Source: Paenibacillus sp. 453mf (GTDB lineage Bacteria; Bacillota; Bacilli; Paenibacillales; Paenibacillaceae). Taken from it: 64,000 nucleotides of DNA. The notes under the pieces were generated by a model. The model had not been told where the DNA came from, made no database searches, and worked only from the letters and a program-made list of their open reading frames with translations. The DNA lies in NCBI RefSeq assembly GCF_900116105.1, contig NZ_FPAC01000001.1, positions 1,974,862-2,038,861 of the forward strand. The letters run 5' to 3'. Of this stretch, positions 43,482 to 52,357 are shown piece by piece (the stretch's first letter is position 1; each line of letters opens with the position of its first letter). Position numbers and translations under genes: made by a program.

Positions 43482-45158
43482 TTGAGCGAAAAAACGATTG
43501 ATCGCAAAACATTTCTATCCTATCTTGGTACAGGCGCTGCTGCCCTCGCCGCTGCTTCTGCCGGACTTGGTACGCTTGACGGTAAAGCCTCTGCAGCATC
43601 CAGTGCGAACCACCTCTTTGGATTTAATACCAATAAAGTTACGGGATTTTTCGATCCAATTGATCCTTCTATGGAAGACGAGCTCGTCTTGCCAAAGAAC
43701 TTTAAGTATGACGTTGTTGCTGCCTTCGACGATATTATTAATCCGGCAGGAGAAAAATTCGGACAAGGTGCCGACTACAACGCATTCTTCCCTATCGAAG
43801 GATCGAATACGAGAGGACTCCTTGTTACAAATCATGAATACACGAATATCTTCGCCCTCGGTCCAGTAGCGGACAGTGGTCCTACCAAGAAGCAAATCGA
43901 GCAAAGCCTCTATTACCAAGGCATGTCGGTCACAGAAGTATATCGAGATGAGCAAGGTGTGTGGAAGCTTGATCCGACTTCGAAATATGCACGCCGTATT
44001 ACAGGCTTCACTTCTTTTGATATTACGGGTCCTGCTAAGGGCACAAAGGTATTGGGAAATGCAACCAAAGCACAAGGGACATTTGCTAACTGCTCCGGCG
44101 GAGTCACATTATGGAATACGGTATTGTCCTGTGAGGAGAATTTCGAAGATCTCGCCGGTCAAGCGAAGCTGCCTGAGACACATTATGGCTGGGTTGTAGA
44201 AGTGGATCCGTTTGAAGCCTCTTTCCGCAAAAAACATACCGCACTTGGGCGATTCAATCACGAGAATACGGCGATGGGCATCGCCAAAGACGGACGGGTA
44301 ATTGTATATATGGGCGATGACAAGAAGGACGCCTGTGTGTACAAATTTATCAGTAAAGGGAAATACAACAAAGCGAGCGGACGTGCAAATTCTGCCTTGC
44401 TTGAAGAAGGCACACTGTATGTTGCCAATCTTAAAGTTGGCAAGTGGGCTCCTGTAACCATTGAAGCCGTAAAAGAGGTTCTCTCTTCCGACAACTTTAA
44501 GAATCCCTATGGTGTATCAGGTACGAAGGAAGAGCTGCAGAAAAAGTTCACTTCCCAAGCCGATGTCGTAACTTATTGCCACCAGGCTGCTCTGCTTGTC
44601 GGCGGTACTCCAACCGATCGCCCGGAGGATATCGAAATCTCGCCATTTGACAGCACGGTATTTATTTGCCACACAAACAACGATATTCATGGCAATATTC
44701 ACGGTCATATTACCCGTATTTTTGAGAACAACGATGATCTCGGATCACTTGAATTCAATTTCGAAATCTTTGCTGCCGGCGGCAGACAATCCGGCTTCAG
44801 CTCCCCGGATAATCTGGCTTTTGATTCGAACGGCAACTTGTGGGTCGTGACCGACATTTCAACAAGCAGTCACAACAAGGGCGTATATAAATCGTTTATG
44901 AATAACGGTTTGTTCGTCATCCCTACAAGCGGCAACAACCAGGGTCAAGCACTGCAATTCGCTTCGGGTCCTAAGGATTCAGAGCTGACAGGTCCATACT
45001 TCACACCAGATGAGCAAACTCTGTTTATTTCTGTACAGCATCCCGGTGAAATGACGACAGACCTGAAGAATCCAACGAGCACATGGCCTCACCGTAAAGG
45101 AGATAAGAAGGCGCGTTGCGGAGTTGCAGCGATTAGCGGATTTAAGCTGGGACTATAA
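43482..45158 (+). CDS. phoX: PhoX-family alkaline phosphatase (DUF839), Tat-exported
   Basis: 558 residues. Tat-like signal: DRKTFLSYLGTGAAALAAASAG with cleavage near ASA; note Arg-Lys in place of Arg-Arg. The mature part has the PhoX blocks GLLVTNHEYTN, NCSGGVTLWNTVLSCEENFED, GRFNHENTAMG and SPDNLAFDSNGNLWV. PhoX hydrolyses phosphate monoesters outside the cell with Ca and Fe cofactors that are loaded before export. Start is TTG behind AAGGAG. tatA and tatC follow at once, forming a dedicated export operon like B. subtilis phoD-tatAd-tatCd. Confidence 0.92.
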   Translation: MSEKTIDRKTFLSYLGTGAAALAAASAGLGTLDGKASAASSANHLFGFNTNKVTGFFDPIDPSMEDELVLPKNFKYDVVAAFDDIINPAGEKFGQGADYNAFFPIEGSNTRGLLVTNHEYTNIFALGPVADSGPTKKQIEQSLYYQGMSVTEVYRDEQGVWKLDPTSKYARRITGFTSFDITGPAKGTKVLGNATKAQGTFANCSGGVTLWNTVLSCEENFEDLAGQAKLPETHYGWVVEVDPFEASFRKKHTALGRFNHENTAMGIAKDGRVIVYMGDDKKDACVYKFISKGKYNKASGRANSALLEEGTLYVANLKVGKWAPVTIEAVKEVLSSDNFKNPYGVSGTKEELQKKFTSQADVVTYCHQAALLVGGTPTDRPEDIEISPFDSTVFICHTNNDIHGNIHGHITRIFENNDDLGSLEFNFEIFAAGGRQSGFSSPDNLAFDSNGNLWVVTDISTSSHNKGVYKSFMNNGLFVIPTSGNNQGQALQFASGPKDSELTGPYFTPDEQTLFISVQHPGEMTTDLKNPTSTWPHRKGDKKARCGVAAISGFKLGL

Positions 45159-45203
45159 GTTAGCAGTTGGTTTCGTAATCTAAATTCTACAGGAGATGAT
45201 ATT

Positions 45204-45443
45204 ATGCCTGGAATCGGCAATATCGGAATCGGCGGACTTGTTCTGATTCTTATTATCGCGCTCATCATATTTGGTCCATCCAAGCTGCCTGAGCTTGGAC
45301 GTGCCTTTGGACGGACACTCAGTGAATTCAAGGGGGCCACTCGTGGACTGATGGGTGGAGATCAAGATGAGGAAGAGAAGAAAAAACAAACCGAAGCGGG
45401 CAACACTGCTTCTGTTAGCAGCTCCGGATCTAATTCACAATGA
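45204..45443 (+). CDS. tatA: Twin-arginine translocase subunit TatA
   Basis: 79 residues. One membrane helix ([14 protein letters not shown]), the [21 protein letters not shown] hinge and amphipathic helix, and a charged Gln/Glu/Ser tail. TatA forms the pore in the minimal Firmicute TatAC system. It overlaps tatC by four bases (ATGA). Confidence 0.95.
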   Translation: MPGIGNIGIGGLVLILIIALIIFGPSKLPELGRAFGRTLSEFKGATRGLMGGDQDEEEKKKQTEAGNTASVSSSGSNSQ

Positions 45444-46180
45444 GTAACAATCCAAACGAATTAAACATGATAGGGCATCTGGATGAGCTGCGAAGCCGGC
45501 TCATTCAGACGCTCGTCACCTTCCTGCTCTGGATGGTCACCGCCTTTATCTTTGTAAAGGACATCTATGATATTCTTGTATCGGATATGGAGCGCAAGCT
45601 GATCATTCTCGGTCCATCAGATGTCATGTGGGTGTACTTCATGATCGCAGGTGTGGTTGCTATTACCTTGACGATCCCTGTGGCAGCATATCACATATGG
45701 AAGTTTGTTCAGCCTGCTGTGCCGACCGCTGCCCAGCGTTCTACATTAATTTTTATACCTGTTTTGACCCTCATGTTTATATTCGGTATCTCCTTTGGTT
45801 ACTTTATTTTGTTTCCGATGGTGCTTCATTTTCTGAATGAGATGGCAGCAGGTTCGTTCGAGACAATGTATACTGCGCAGAAATACTTTACTTTTATGAT
45901 CCACATGACGGTCCCTTTTGGCCTGTTATTTGAGATGCCTGTCGTCGTCATGTTCTTGACCAAGCTGGGCATATTAAATCCAGCCAAGCTCGCGAAGGCG
46001 CGCAAGGTTTCCTATTTTATTCTTGTCGTCGTTGCAGTCACGATCACACCGCCGGATATCATGTCCGACATTCTTGTCATTATCCCTTTATTTTTACTCT
46101 ATGAAGCGAGTTTAACGATATCAAAAATGGTATACCGTAAGCAGCTTCAGTCTCAGTCAGAGTCGAGTCTGGCCGCGTAA
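45440..46180 (+). CDS. tatC: Twin-arginine translocase subunit TatC
   Basis: 246 residues with six membrane helices. N-terminal [13 protein letters not shown] is the Tat signal-binding face, followed by [13 protein letters not shown] and the [23 protein letters not shown] end helix. It recognises the Arg motif of the substrate and recruits TatA. Its only visible client here is PhoX. A strong terminator follows. Confidence 0.96.
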   Translation: MSNNPNELNMIGHLDELRSRLIQTLVTFLLWMVTAFIFVKDIYDILVSDMERKLIILGPSDVMWVYFMIAGVVAITLTIPVAAYHIWKFVQPAVPTAAQRSTLIFIPVLTLMFIFGISFGYFILFPMVLHFLNEMAAGSFETMYTAQKYFTFMIHMTVPFGLLFEMPVVVMFLTKLGILNPAKLAKARKVSYFILVVVAVTITPPDIMSDILVIIPLFLLYEASLTISKMVYRKQLQSQSESSLAA

Positions 46181-46205
46181 ACTAACTAAGTTCCAATCCC
46201 GTAAT

Positions 46206-46258
46206 AGCCCTGTTTATGCTCCTTCATTCCCGACGGAGCATAAACAGGGCTGTTTTAG
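46206..46258 (+). terminator. Terminator of phoX-tatA-tatC
   Basis: AGCCCTGTTTATGCTCC and its exact reverse complement (17 pairs) around a 12-base loop, followed by TGTTTTAG. Confidence 0.9.
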
Positions 46259-46329
46259 TTTATTATCCTGTTCTTGACAAACAGCTGGGCATACAGGCTT
46301 AATAGATTAGGACAGGAGGAGAAGACAAC

Positions 46330-47649
46330 TTGAGGATTTGGCAAAAATGGAATGCGGAAATTAGAAGCTGGCCCCGCAATATCCAGCTTTTTTTTCTTGC
46401 AAATATCCTATATCAAATGGGCGGAGGCATGTTCTCCGTGCTCTACAATTTATATATTCAGGATCTAGGCTACGACGCAACGATGAATGGTACCATTATC
46501 AGCGTGCAGTCCATTGCAACGGCTATCATGTTCATTCCTATAGGACTTCTCGGCGACCGATTAAGCAAAAAGCCGATACTCATTATAGGCGCGCTCTTCA
46601 GCGGACTAACCTTTATTGGACGGGCTTTTGCTGTAGGGGAACCTAATCTTTTATGGCTGGCCGTATCTTCAGGACTATTTGCTTCTTTCTTTCAAGTACT
46701 TGCTATCCCTTTTCTAGCCGGCAATGTCGGCGAGCATAATCGGCTGCGGCTATTCAGTATCCATGCTTCCCTTGTGCTGGCAGCCCAGGTAATCGGCAGC
46801 TTTGGCGGCGGAGTGCTTGCTGATGTGCTTGGTTACTTTGGTATCCATAGCCTTTCTAGTTTACAGATCGTTCTGCTCCTGGGCGGTATAGCCACATTTC
46901 TTGGTACGCTTCCGTTATTTCTAATCAAAGATTCTCCCGTAATACATCAACCTGCAGCTGCAATTCGCTCGAACACCGTTTCTGAATCGAATATGAACAG
47001 AAGCGTACATACCAATACGGCAGCAGAGCAGTCGAAATCTGACTTTCAGATCATTAAGCACTTTGTGCTGACACAGCTCCTGATCGGAATAGGATCTGGT
47101 CTGGTTGTTCCTTACTTGAATTTGTATTTTACAGACCGGTTTGATATCAGTCTCAGCCTGATGAGTGCCCTAATCTCGTTAGGTCAAGTTATGACCATTA
47201 TATCGATGATGATTGGACCTACCCTTGTTAACCGAGTAGGACCGATTCGTGCGATCTTTATTTTTCAAAGCATGTCTCTGCCTTTCCTGCTGCTGACCGG
47301 CTTCACCCATTCATTACTTATTGCCTCCGTCAGCTTCTTGTTCAGACAAGCTCTAATGAATGCGGCAAACCCGATTTTTTCATCGATACTAATTGACCAT
47401 GTGTCAGATCGAAGACGAGGCATCGCGAATTCACTTATGCAGACCGCCTTCATGATCGGCTGGGCTACGATGGGCCCTGTCCAATCCTATCTCGTTACAA
47501 CTTACGGCAGCTATCAAGGGTATGCCATTACGTTCACCATAACAGGAGTTCTGTATGTTCTGGCTTCTACCTGGTTCTATATGGTGTTTCGAAAGAAACA
47601 TACCAATAAGCTGGAACAACCTGTGCCAGGCAAATCTTCCTCCATCTAA
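46330..47649 (+). CDS. MFS transporter
   Basis: 439 residues, 12 hydrophobic segments. The loop between helices 2 and 3 is GLLGDRLSKKPILIIGA, a normal MFS G-x-x-x-D-R motif, and it recurs in variant form in the second half (LVNRVGPIRAIF). A central hydrophilic linker of about 40 residues (DSPVIHQPAAAIRS... ) splits two six-helix halves. The start is TTG behind AGGAGG. Probably a drug or metabolite exporter; substrate not predictable. Confidence 0.9.
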   Translation: MRIWQKWNAEIRSWPRNIQLFFLANILYQMGGGMFSVLYNLYIQDLGYDATMNGTIISVQSIATAIMFIPIGLLGDRLSKKPILIIGALFSGLTFIGRAFAVGEPNLLWLAVSSGLFASFFQVLAIPFLAGNVGEHNRLRLFSIHASLVLAAQVIGSFGGGVLADVLGYFGIHSLSSLQIVLLLGGIATFLGTLPLFLIKDSPVIHQPAAAIRSNTVSESNMNRSVHTNTAAEQSKSDFQIIKHFVLTQLLIGIGSGLVVPYLNLYFTDRFDISLSLMSALISLGQVMTIISMMIGPTLVNRVGPIRAIFIFQSMSLPFLLLTGFTHSLLIASVSFLFRQALMNAANPIFSSILIDHVSDRRRGIANSLMQTAFMIGWATMGPVQSYLVTTYGSYQGYAITFTITGVLYVLASTWFYMVFRKKHTNKLEQPVPGKSSSI

Positions 47650-47682
47650 ATTCAATTACGCTGCGCAAAATACGGAAGTAAA

Positions 47683-47743
47683 AAAAAGCGATCACTATAA
47701 ACTCATGTCACTCATGTCAGTTCATAGCAGATCGCTTTTTATA
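47683..47743. terminator. Bidirectional terminator between the MFS and lipase-like genes
   Basis: AAAAAGCGATC/GATCGCTTTTT arms with an extra CTATA/CATAG-type pairing inside. A-run and T-run lie on opposite sides, fitting convergent transcripts. Confidence 0.8.
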
Positions 47744-47776
47744 TTCATTATCATTATAAATCTCTTGCTTGATCCC

Positions 47777-48673
47777 TTATTTCTTTTTTCGTCCTTTATT
47801 AGCAGAGCTGCCAGCGCTCAATGAGTCCTTATCCCGGTTCACATACGTATACGTCTCGGCCAGCTTCTCCGCTATATGTCTGACCACCTTGCGGTTCTTC
47901 ATATAACCATTATGACAGAAAGGATTCCAGAAGGTCAGCGGATTACCCACATTCAAATCAATGTCCTGCTTTACCGCCTTCTCATAGGCGGGGTCAATAT
48001 TTCGCAGGGGGTATCCCAATATATCATCCTTGTCAAAAAAATTAACCCATTCTCCTTGCAGACCCGGGAAAAGCTCCTGACCTTCCTTGGACGGCACGAC
48101 AATCGGCTTGCTAAAATCGCGATATCTCAGACTCCATAACGGAAGCGTTGTACCGAGTGAATAAAAATGCGTCAGGGTATCTCCTCTCTCTAAGGGTGAG
48201 GTGGTATCGATAACTCCTGGAAAGTGCCTTGATGTATACTGCAAATCGTAGAAAAAGTTACTTGCTATTACGCTGCCCAAGCTATGTGACACAACACATA
48301 AGGGAGCATTATTCCCTACTCTTTGCGATAAGCTGTGCAGTGTATTACTGATCGTCTGGTGCACGGCATCATAATTATGTCCATTCGTGTCGACCGGTTG
48401 GTATGCGACAGCATCCGCCAAATAGTAGATAAGGTATCGGCGGAGATGCTTGTAGCGAAGCTTCTTACTTAATACCAGCTCCTGATAGATCCTCTCCTCC
48501 TCCTTACCGAATACATCGGCCCAGTAAACAGGCTCTACTTCGATGTATGGCCTAGCGGAAGGTACCTGCATGACACTTGAGAAGGCTTTATCCAGCTTCT
48601 TCATGAACCTTTCAGCGTATTCCTTCTTCTGAAGCCCCAGTCCATGCACCACAATGACCGCAATCTTCTGCAC
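47777..48673 (-). CDS. Lipase-like alpha/beta hydrolase
   Basis: 298 residues from the GTG at 48673, nine bases from GGGGAG; starts further upstream lack a site. The oxyanion region is IAVIVVHGLGLQKKEY, the nucleophile elbow LCVVSHSLGSVIASNF (Ser in SHSLG), and a late His in FWNPFCHNGYM is the candidate third residue. No signal peptide; the tail is Lys/Arg-rich (SANKGRKKK). It looks like a cytoplasmic esterase of unknown substrate. Confidence 0.75.
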   Translation of the reverse strand: MQKIAVIVVHGLGLQKKEYAERFMKKLDKAFSSVMQVPSARPYIEVEPVYWADVFGKEEERIYQELVLSKKLRYKHLRRYLIYYLADAVAYQPVDTNGHNYDAVHQTISNTLHSLSQRVGNNAPLCVVSHSLGSVIASNFFYDLQYTSRHFPGVIDTTSPLERGDTLTHFYSLGTTLPLWSLRYRDFSKPIVVPSKEGQELFPGLQGEWVNFFDKDDILGYPLRNIDPAYEKAVKQDIDLNVGNPLTFWNPFCHNGYMKNRKVVRHIAEKLAETYTYVNRDKDSLSAGSSANKGRKKK

Positions 48674-48880
48674 CTTCACCCTCTCCCCTCTATCATGTAT
48701 AAGATAACAGAGCTTAACATTCACAAGTTTCATAAAACCGAATTAAACGAAATTCTGAAGTGAATACTCATCCATGGAGATATGGGTATGTATGTTCCCC
48801 TATTGTATACGATGCAGGTCCTTTCGAACATTGGTCATAAGTCCTTATTTTCCGCATAGGAAGTCGGATGTTCAATGAGA

Positions 48881-49807
48881 TTAAATTTGCAGGACTGCAA
48901 TCGTTCCCGTTACTGTCAGCGTACTCAATAGTGTCGAAAAAAAGACCGTTTGAGAAGAAAATTCCGGTTCATTATCGAACTGTACGGCGAGAATCATACT
49001 GCTGAGTGATGTCGGTACCGCAGATGAGACGATTAAGGCCTTGGCAACCAGCCCGTCGATCCCCATCATCCATACGGTAAGTGCGGCCAGCAGCGGACCT
49101 GCAATGAGTCTTAGAAACACAGAAATGGCTACATTCGTGCTGCCCTTTTTCGCGAAAGTCCATTTCATCGCTCCTAACTGCACACCAAGCGTCAAGAGTG
49201 CCATGCCAATAAATGCAGTATATAAATAATTGAGCGGTGTCTGAATGCTATTCGGAAGAGGCACTTCAAGGAACCTCAGCAGGAGAGCTGCGGGAATGGC
49301 ATAGATCACAGGCTGTCCCGCGATCGTTCTCCAAATATCCTTCAGCTTGGCACGGTGAGCATTGACACTGTAAATTCCATATGTATTCGGTATGAAGGAT
49401 TGAAGCATAAGGATAATGACTTGTACGCCAAGCGTCAGCGGATTACCTGAGAAGGCAAGCTGGTTAATCGGAAGTCCATAATTTGCGCTATTGGCGAACA
49501 GTACGCTGTTACGCAGTGCAGCAGGCATTCCGCCCTCCAGCTTACGGATTTTGATAAAGACAGAACATACGACATATTGCAGCAGCATGAAAATAAAGAA
49601 GAAGCCTATGACCTGCCCAAACAAAGACATGGTGATGTCTGTCGTATATAAGAGATTAAAGACAACGGCCGGAGACAGGATATAGAAGTTAATGTTTGAT
49701 AACGTTTTGACATCAAGTCCTCTCGTTCGTCTGACGATAAAACCTACAGCCATGACTAGAAATAAGGGGATGACGTTGTTCAGCAAAATGTTTAAAAATA
49801 GGGTCAT
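48881..49807 (-). CDS. AEC (auxin efflux carrier) family transporter
   Basis: 308 residues, about ten helices in two inverted fives. NNVIPLFLVMAVGFIVRRTRGLDVKTLSNINFYILSPAVVF is the standard AEC start; the second half has IYAIPAALLLRF and KALIVSSAVPTSLSSMILAVQFD. AEC carriers in bacteria usually export or exchange organic acids such as malate. Monocistronic, 33 bases from the kinase gene. Confidence 0.92.
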   Translation of the reverse strand: MTLFLNILLNNVIPLFLVMAVGFIVRRTRGLDVKTLSNINFYILSPAVVFNLLYTTDITMSLFGQVIGFFFIFMLLQYVVCSVFIKIRKLEGGMPAALRNSVLFANSANYGLPINQLAFSGNPLTLGVQVIILMLQSFIPNTYGIYSVNAHRAKLKDIWRTIAGQPVIYAIPAALLLRFLEVPLPNSIQTPLNYLYTAFIGMALLTLGVQLGAMKWTFAKKGSTNVAISVFLRLIAGPLLAALTVWMMGIDGLVAKALIVSSAVPTSLSSMILAVQFDNEPEFSSQTVFFSTLLSTLTVTGTIAVLQI

Positions 49808-49839
49808 GATGTAAGATCCTTTCTATAGAAAAAGCTTCT

Positions 49840-50754
49840 TTACTCAGAGAAATGACGTTGTTTAAGAACATGTAAATGATTCATGAATTCATCGGTACTT
49901 GAATATGGCTCCTTCAGCTCAAGCAGCCGTTCGATAACCTTCTGTAACTCGGGCGAGATTGACAACTCCTCCTGCCAGCTCCGTTCAGAATCTGTGCCAT
50001 CCGCGGACTCGTAGCTCGAATACAGCATGAACAGCATAAAATGTCCAATATCTGCAAGGTCGGATTGCTCCTCTGCCAGCTTGAACTGCGCTGCATAGGA
50101 ATGGCTATTGCTGGCTGCCTTGGGCCGATTGGCCGTTTTTAACTCCTGTGTACACCTTGTCTTCCGTGTCTTCTTTAGCTTCATTCGGTTCTTTTGATTC
50201 TTCTGAATCCCTTGCGGCGGTGCTTCGCCGATTTGTCGTGCCAGGCCAAAATCAATTAAGCTAAGTCTCTCATCCTGAAATAGCACATTCGGAATTCGCA
50301 GATCCAGATGAACATACCCTTTCTTATGAATATACTGGACTACATCCAGCAGCATGAGTGTCATTTCAATACAAGAAGCTTCATCATATTTGCGGCCCTG
50401 CTCAAAGATTAGATCCTCGAGTGTATCTCCCTCTACATAGGTCATGACAAGATAGGTGTGCTTGCCTTCATTAAAAAAATCAAGCTGTTCAGGAATCTGC
50501 GGATGACGGAGCGCCTGAAGTATGTTCCTCTCTCTTGCCAGCAAATGCTGTGCATATTCCCCCTTGCTGGGTCTAGACTGCTTAAGTGCAACGATTGCTC
50601 CACTCTTCTGATCTAGACATTTATATGTCATGCCATAGCTTCCTTCACCAAGCAGCTGCAAATTGACATATCGATCCCCAAGCACCGTATTTATTTCTGC
50701 TGGATAATCTCGCCATGCGGACAGGAATGAGCCCAGGAATGAAAAAAAACGCAT
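49840..50754 (-). CDS. Small serine/threonine protein kinase with HLDLR catalytic loop
   Basis: 304 residues with no membrane helix. Kinase motifs: GEGSYGMTYKC (P-loop), VALKQSRPSKGEY (ATP Lys), catalytic loop YVHLDLRIPNVLF and LSLIDFGLARQ (DFG). The usual HRDLKPxN reads HLDLRIPN, so Lys is replaced by Arg; Asp and Asn are kept and activity is plausible. After DFG comes a basic, low-complexity insertion (QKNQKNRMKLKKTRKTRC) in the activation-segment area. Unlike PrkC there are no PASTA repeats. Targets unknown. Confidence 0.85.
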   Translation of the reverse strand: MRFFSFLGSFLSAWRDYPAEINTVLGDRYVNLQLLGEGSYGMTYKCLDQKSGAIVALKQSRPSKGEYAQHLLARERNILQALRHPQIPEQLDFFNEGKHTYLVMTYVEGDTLEDLIFEQGRKYDEASCIEMTLMLLDVVQYIHKKGYVHLDLRIPNVLFQDERLSLIDFGLARQIGEAPPQGIQKNQKNRMKLKKTRKTRCTQELKTANRPKAASNSHSYAAQFKLAEEQSDLADIGHFMLFMLYSSYESADGTDSERSWQEELSISPELQKVIERLLELKEPYSSTDEFMNHLHVLKQRHFSE

Positions 50755-51041
50755 AAATCAACGATTCTCCTTTGATGAATAGACTGTGAACGCTTTATTC
50801 ACATCGCCCATTTATTATAGCATCAATCTGCGAATGAGGATTTCACGAATTAACGCCATTTGAGTTCAGTCCGGTAGTTTATACCAATTTAGAATAAAGA
50901 TTACTTATTTTTCACAAATTAATCGGCTTATAGTCGTGATAAACTAGCTATAAAAAGTTAATTAACCGCAAGTTAATTTCATTTTGACAAAAAGATGCTA
51001 TAATGACGATATATTCAGTCAACAAGAGGTGAAGACTCATC
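50755..51041 (+). promoter_or_regulatory. Promoter region of the chromate transporter genes
   Basis: TGCTATAAT at 50996-51004 is an extended -10 box, 38 bases upstream of the chr start. The TTGACA at 50984 is only nine bases away, too close to be its -35. An AGTTAATT direct repeat (50956, 50971), the first overlapping a GTTAATTAAC palindrome, lies upstream and may bind a regulator. Confidence 0.5.
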
Positions 51042-51671
51042 ATGACTTCAGGCGTGAAAAACACAATTAAACGATGCTTTCAATTATTTTGGCTTTTCTT
51101 TAAAATAGGACCTTCAACCTTTGGCGGTGGATATGCAATGATTCCCGTGCTTGAACGAGAGATTGTGGAGAAACGGGGCTGGATCAGCAGACAGGAAATG
51201 AATGATCTAATGTCCTTGGCTGGATCCGCTCCGGGTGGTGTTGGGGTTAATGCTTCCGCTTTTATCGGGTATCAAATAGGTAAAGTGCCAGGAGCTATAG
51301 CTGCCACTGTCGGGATCACGCTTCCGACCTTTATCATTGTTTTTATTCTAAGCAGCATCTATTCTGCCTTTCAGCATGAACCGAAGGTGCAGGCCGCTAT
51401 GAAGGGAATTCACGGCGCGATTATCGGTCTGATTGCCGTCGCTGCATACAAAATGGGCAAGAACGCTCTGTTTGACCGCACCACGATCACCATTGCCGTC
51501 GCATCTCTGATTGTATTAATGGCTACGAGCATCAATCCGACTTTGATGATCCTGATTGGACTTGTACTCGGGATGGTCATCATCTCTGTTAAGAGAAGAC
51601 TTGGAATGATGGTACAAACCGAGAAGAAATCGGCTTCAGAACATTCAGCAACGATCGAATATTACATTTAG
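51042..51671 (+). CDS. Chromate transporter, first half (short-chain CHR family)
   Basis: 209 residues. LFWLFFKIGPSTFGGGYAMIPVLEREIVEKRGWIS followed by SLAGSAPGGVGVNASAFIGYQIGKVPGAIAATVG is the classic CHR half-domain. Short-chain CHR proteins work as a two-gene pair, here with the next gene 10 bases downstream. They export chromate, probably by exchange with sulfate. GAGGTG precedes the ATG. Confidence 0.93.
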   Translation: MTSGVKNTIKRCFQLFWLFFKIGPSTFGGGYAMIPVLEREIVEKRGWISRQEMNDLMSLAGSAPGGVGVNASAFIGYQIGKVPGAIAATVGITLPTFIIVFILSSIYSAFQHEPKVQAAMKGIHGAIIGLIAVAAYKMGKNALFDRTTITIAVASLIVLMATSINPTLMILIGLVLGMVIISVKRRLGMMVQTEKKSASEHSATIEYYI

Positions 51672-51681
51672 GAGACTTACT

Positions 51682-52218
51682 ATGCTGTATTGGGAATTGT
51701 TTATTACTTTTTTGAAGATTGGACTTCTATCCTTCGGAGGAGGCTACGCTGTTATTCCAATGGTTCAATATGAGGTTGAAAAATATAGCTGGCTCCCCGC
51801 AGAACAGTTTCAACGAATTGTCTCTCTCGCCGGAATGTCGCCTGGCCCGATTGCTACCAACAGCGCTTCGCTAATAGGCTATCATACCGCGGGAATGACG
51901 GGAGCGGTTACGGCAACAATAGGAATCATCCTCCCTTCTTTGCTCATTGTCATACTGATCGCTGCCTTCTTCTTCAAGATCAACAAGAATCCTCTAGTAC
52001 AATCCTCGTTTTACGGACTTCGCCCTATCATAACCGGACTGATTGTTTACGCAGCCATCCATTTCGGCTTCAGTGGACATGGTGACAGCATTTTTCAATG
52101 GAGTACGTTTGCCACCCTGCTCACGGCGGCAGCAGCTTTCTTCGCTATTATAAAATATAAGCTTCATCCACTATTGGTCATCCTGCTCTCTGCATGTGTC
52201 GGAATCATCTTATTTTGA
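51682..52218 (+). CDS. Chromate transporter, second half (short-chain CHR family)
   Basis: 178 residues. FLKIGLLSFGGGYAVIPMVQYEVEKYSWL and SLAGMSPGPIATNSASLIGYHTAGMTGA show the same half-domain as the gene before it, with opposite membrane orientation expected. Conservation of GGGYA and the PGP motif in both halves supports a working heterodimer. Confidence 0.93.
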   Translation: MLYWELFITFLKIGLLSFGGGYAVIPMVQYEVEKYSWLPAEQFQRIVSLAGMSPGPIATNSASLIGYHTAGMTGAVTATIGIILPSLLIVILIAAFFFKINKNPLVQSSFYGLRPIITGLIVYAAIHFGFSGHGDSIFQWSTFATLLTAAAAFFAIIKYKLHPLLVILLSACVGIILF

Positions 52219-52357
52219 CAAATCAGCGAATTAATCAATATGAAGTTGAGTATTTAATGGCTGGAAAGTACTATTAAGGGAAGAGCTATTGCATTCATTT
52301 CCGGTTTATATAGTCAGAACATGTAGAATAGGCTCAGCTAGGAGTGACTTTATTTTA

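Noticed and set aside
43515..44075. Leftward 186-codon frame opposite phoX
   Set aside because: Antisense shadow of the PhoX coding region, with no domain.
50984..50989. TTGACA as the -35 box of the chromate operon
   Set aside because: It is only nine bases from the TATAAT box, so it cannot pair with it as a sigma-A promoter.
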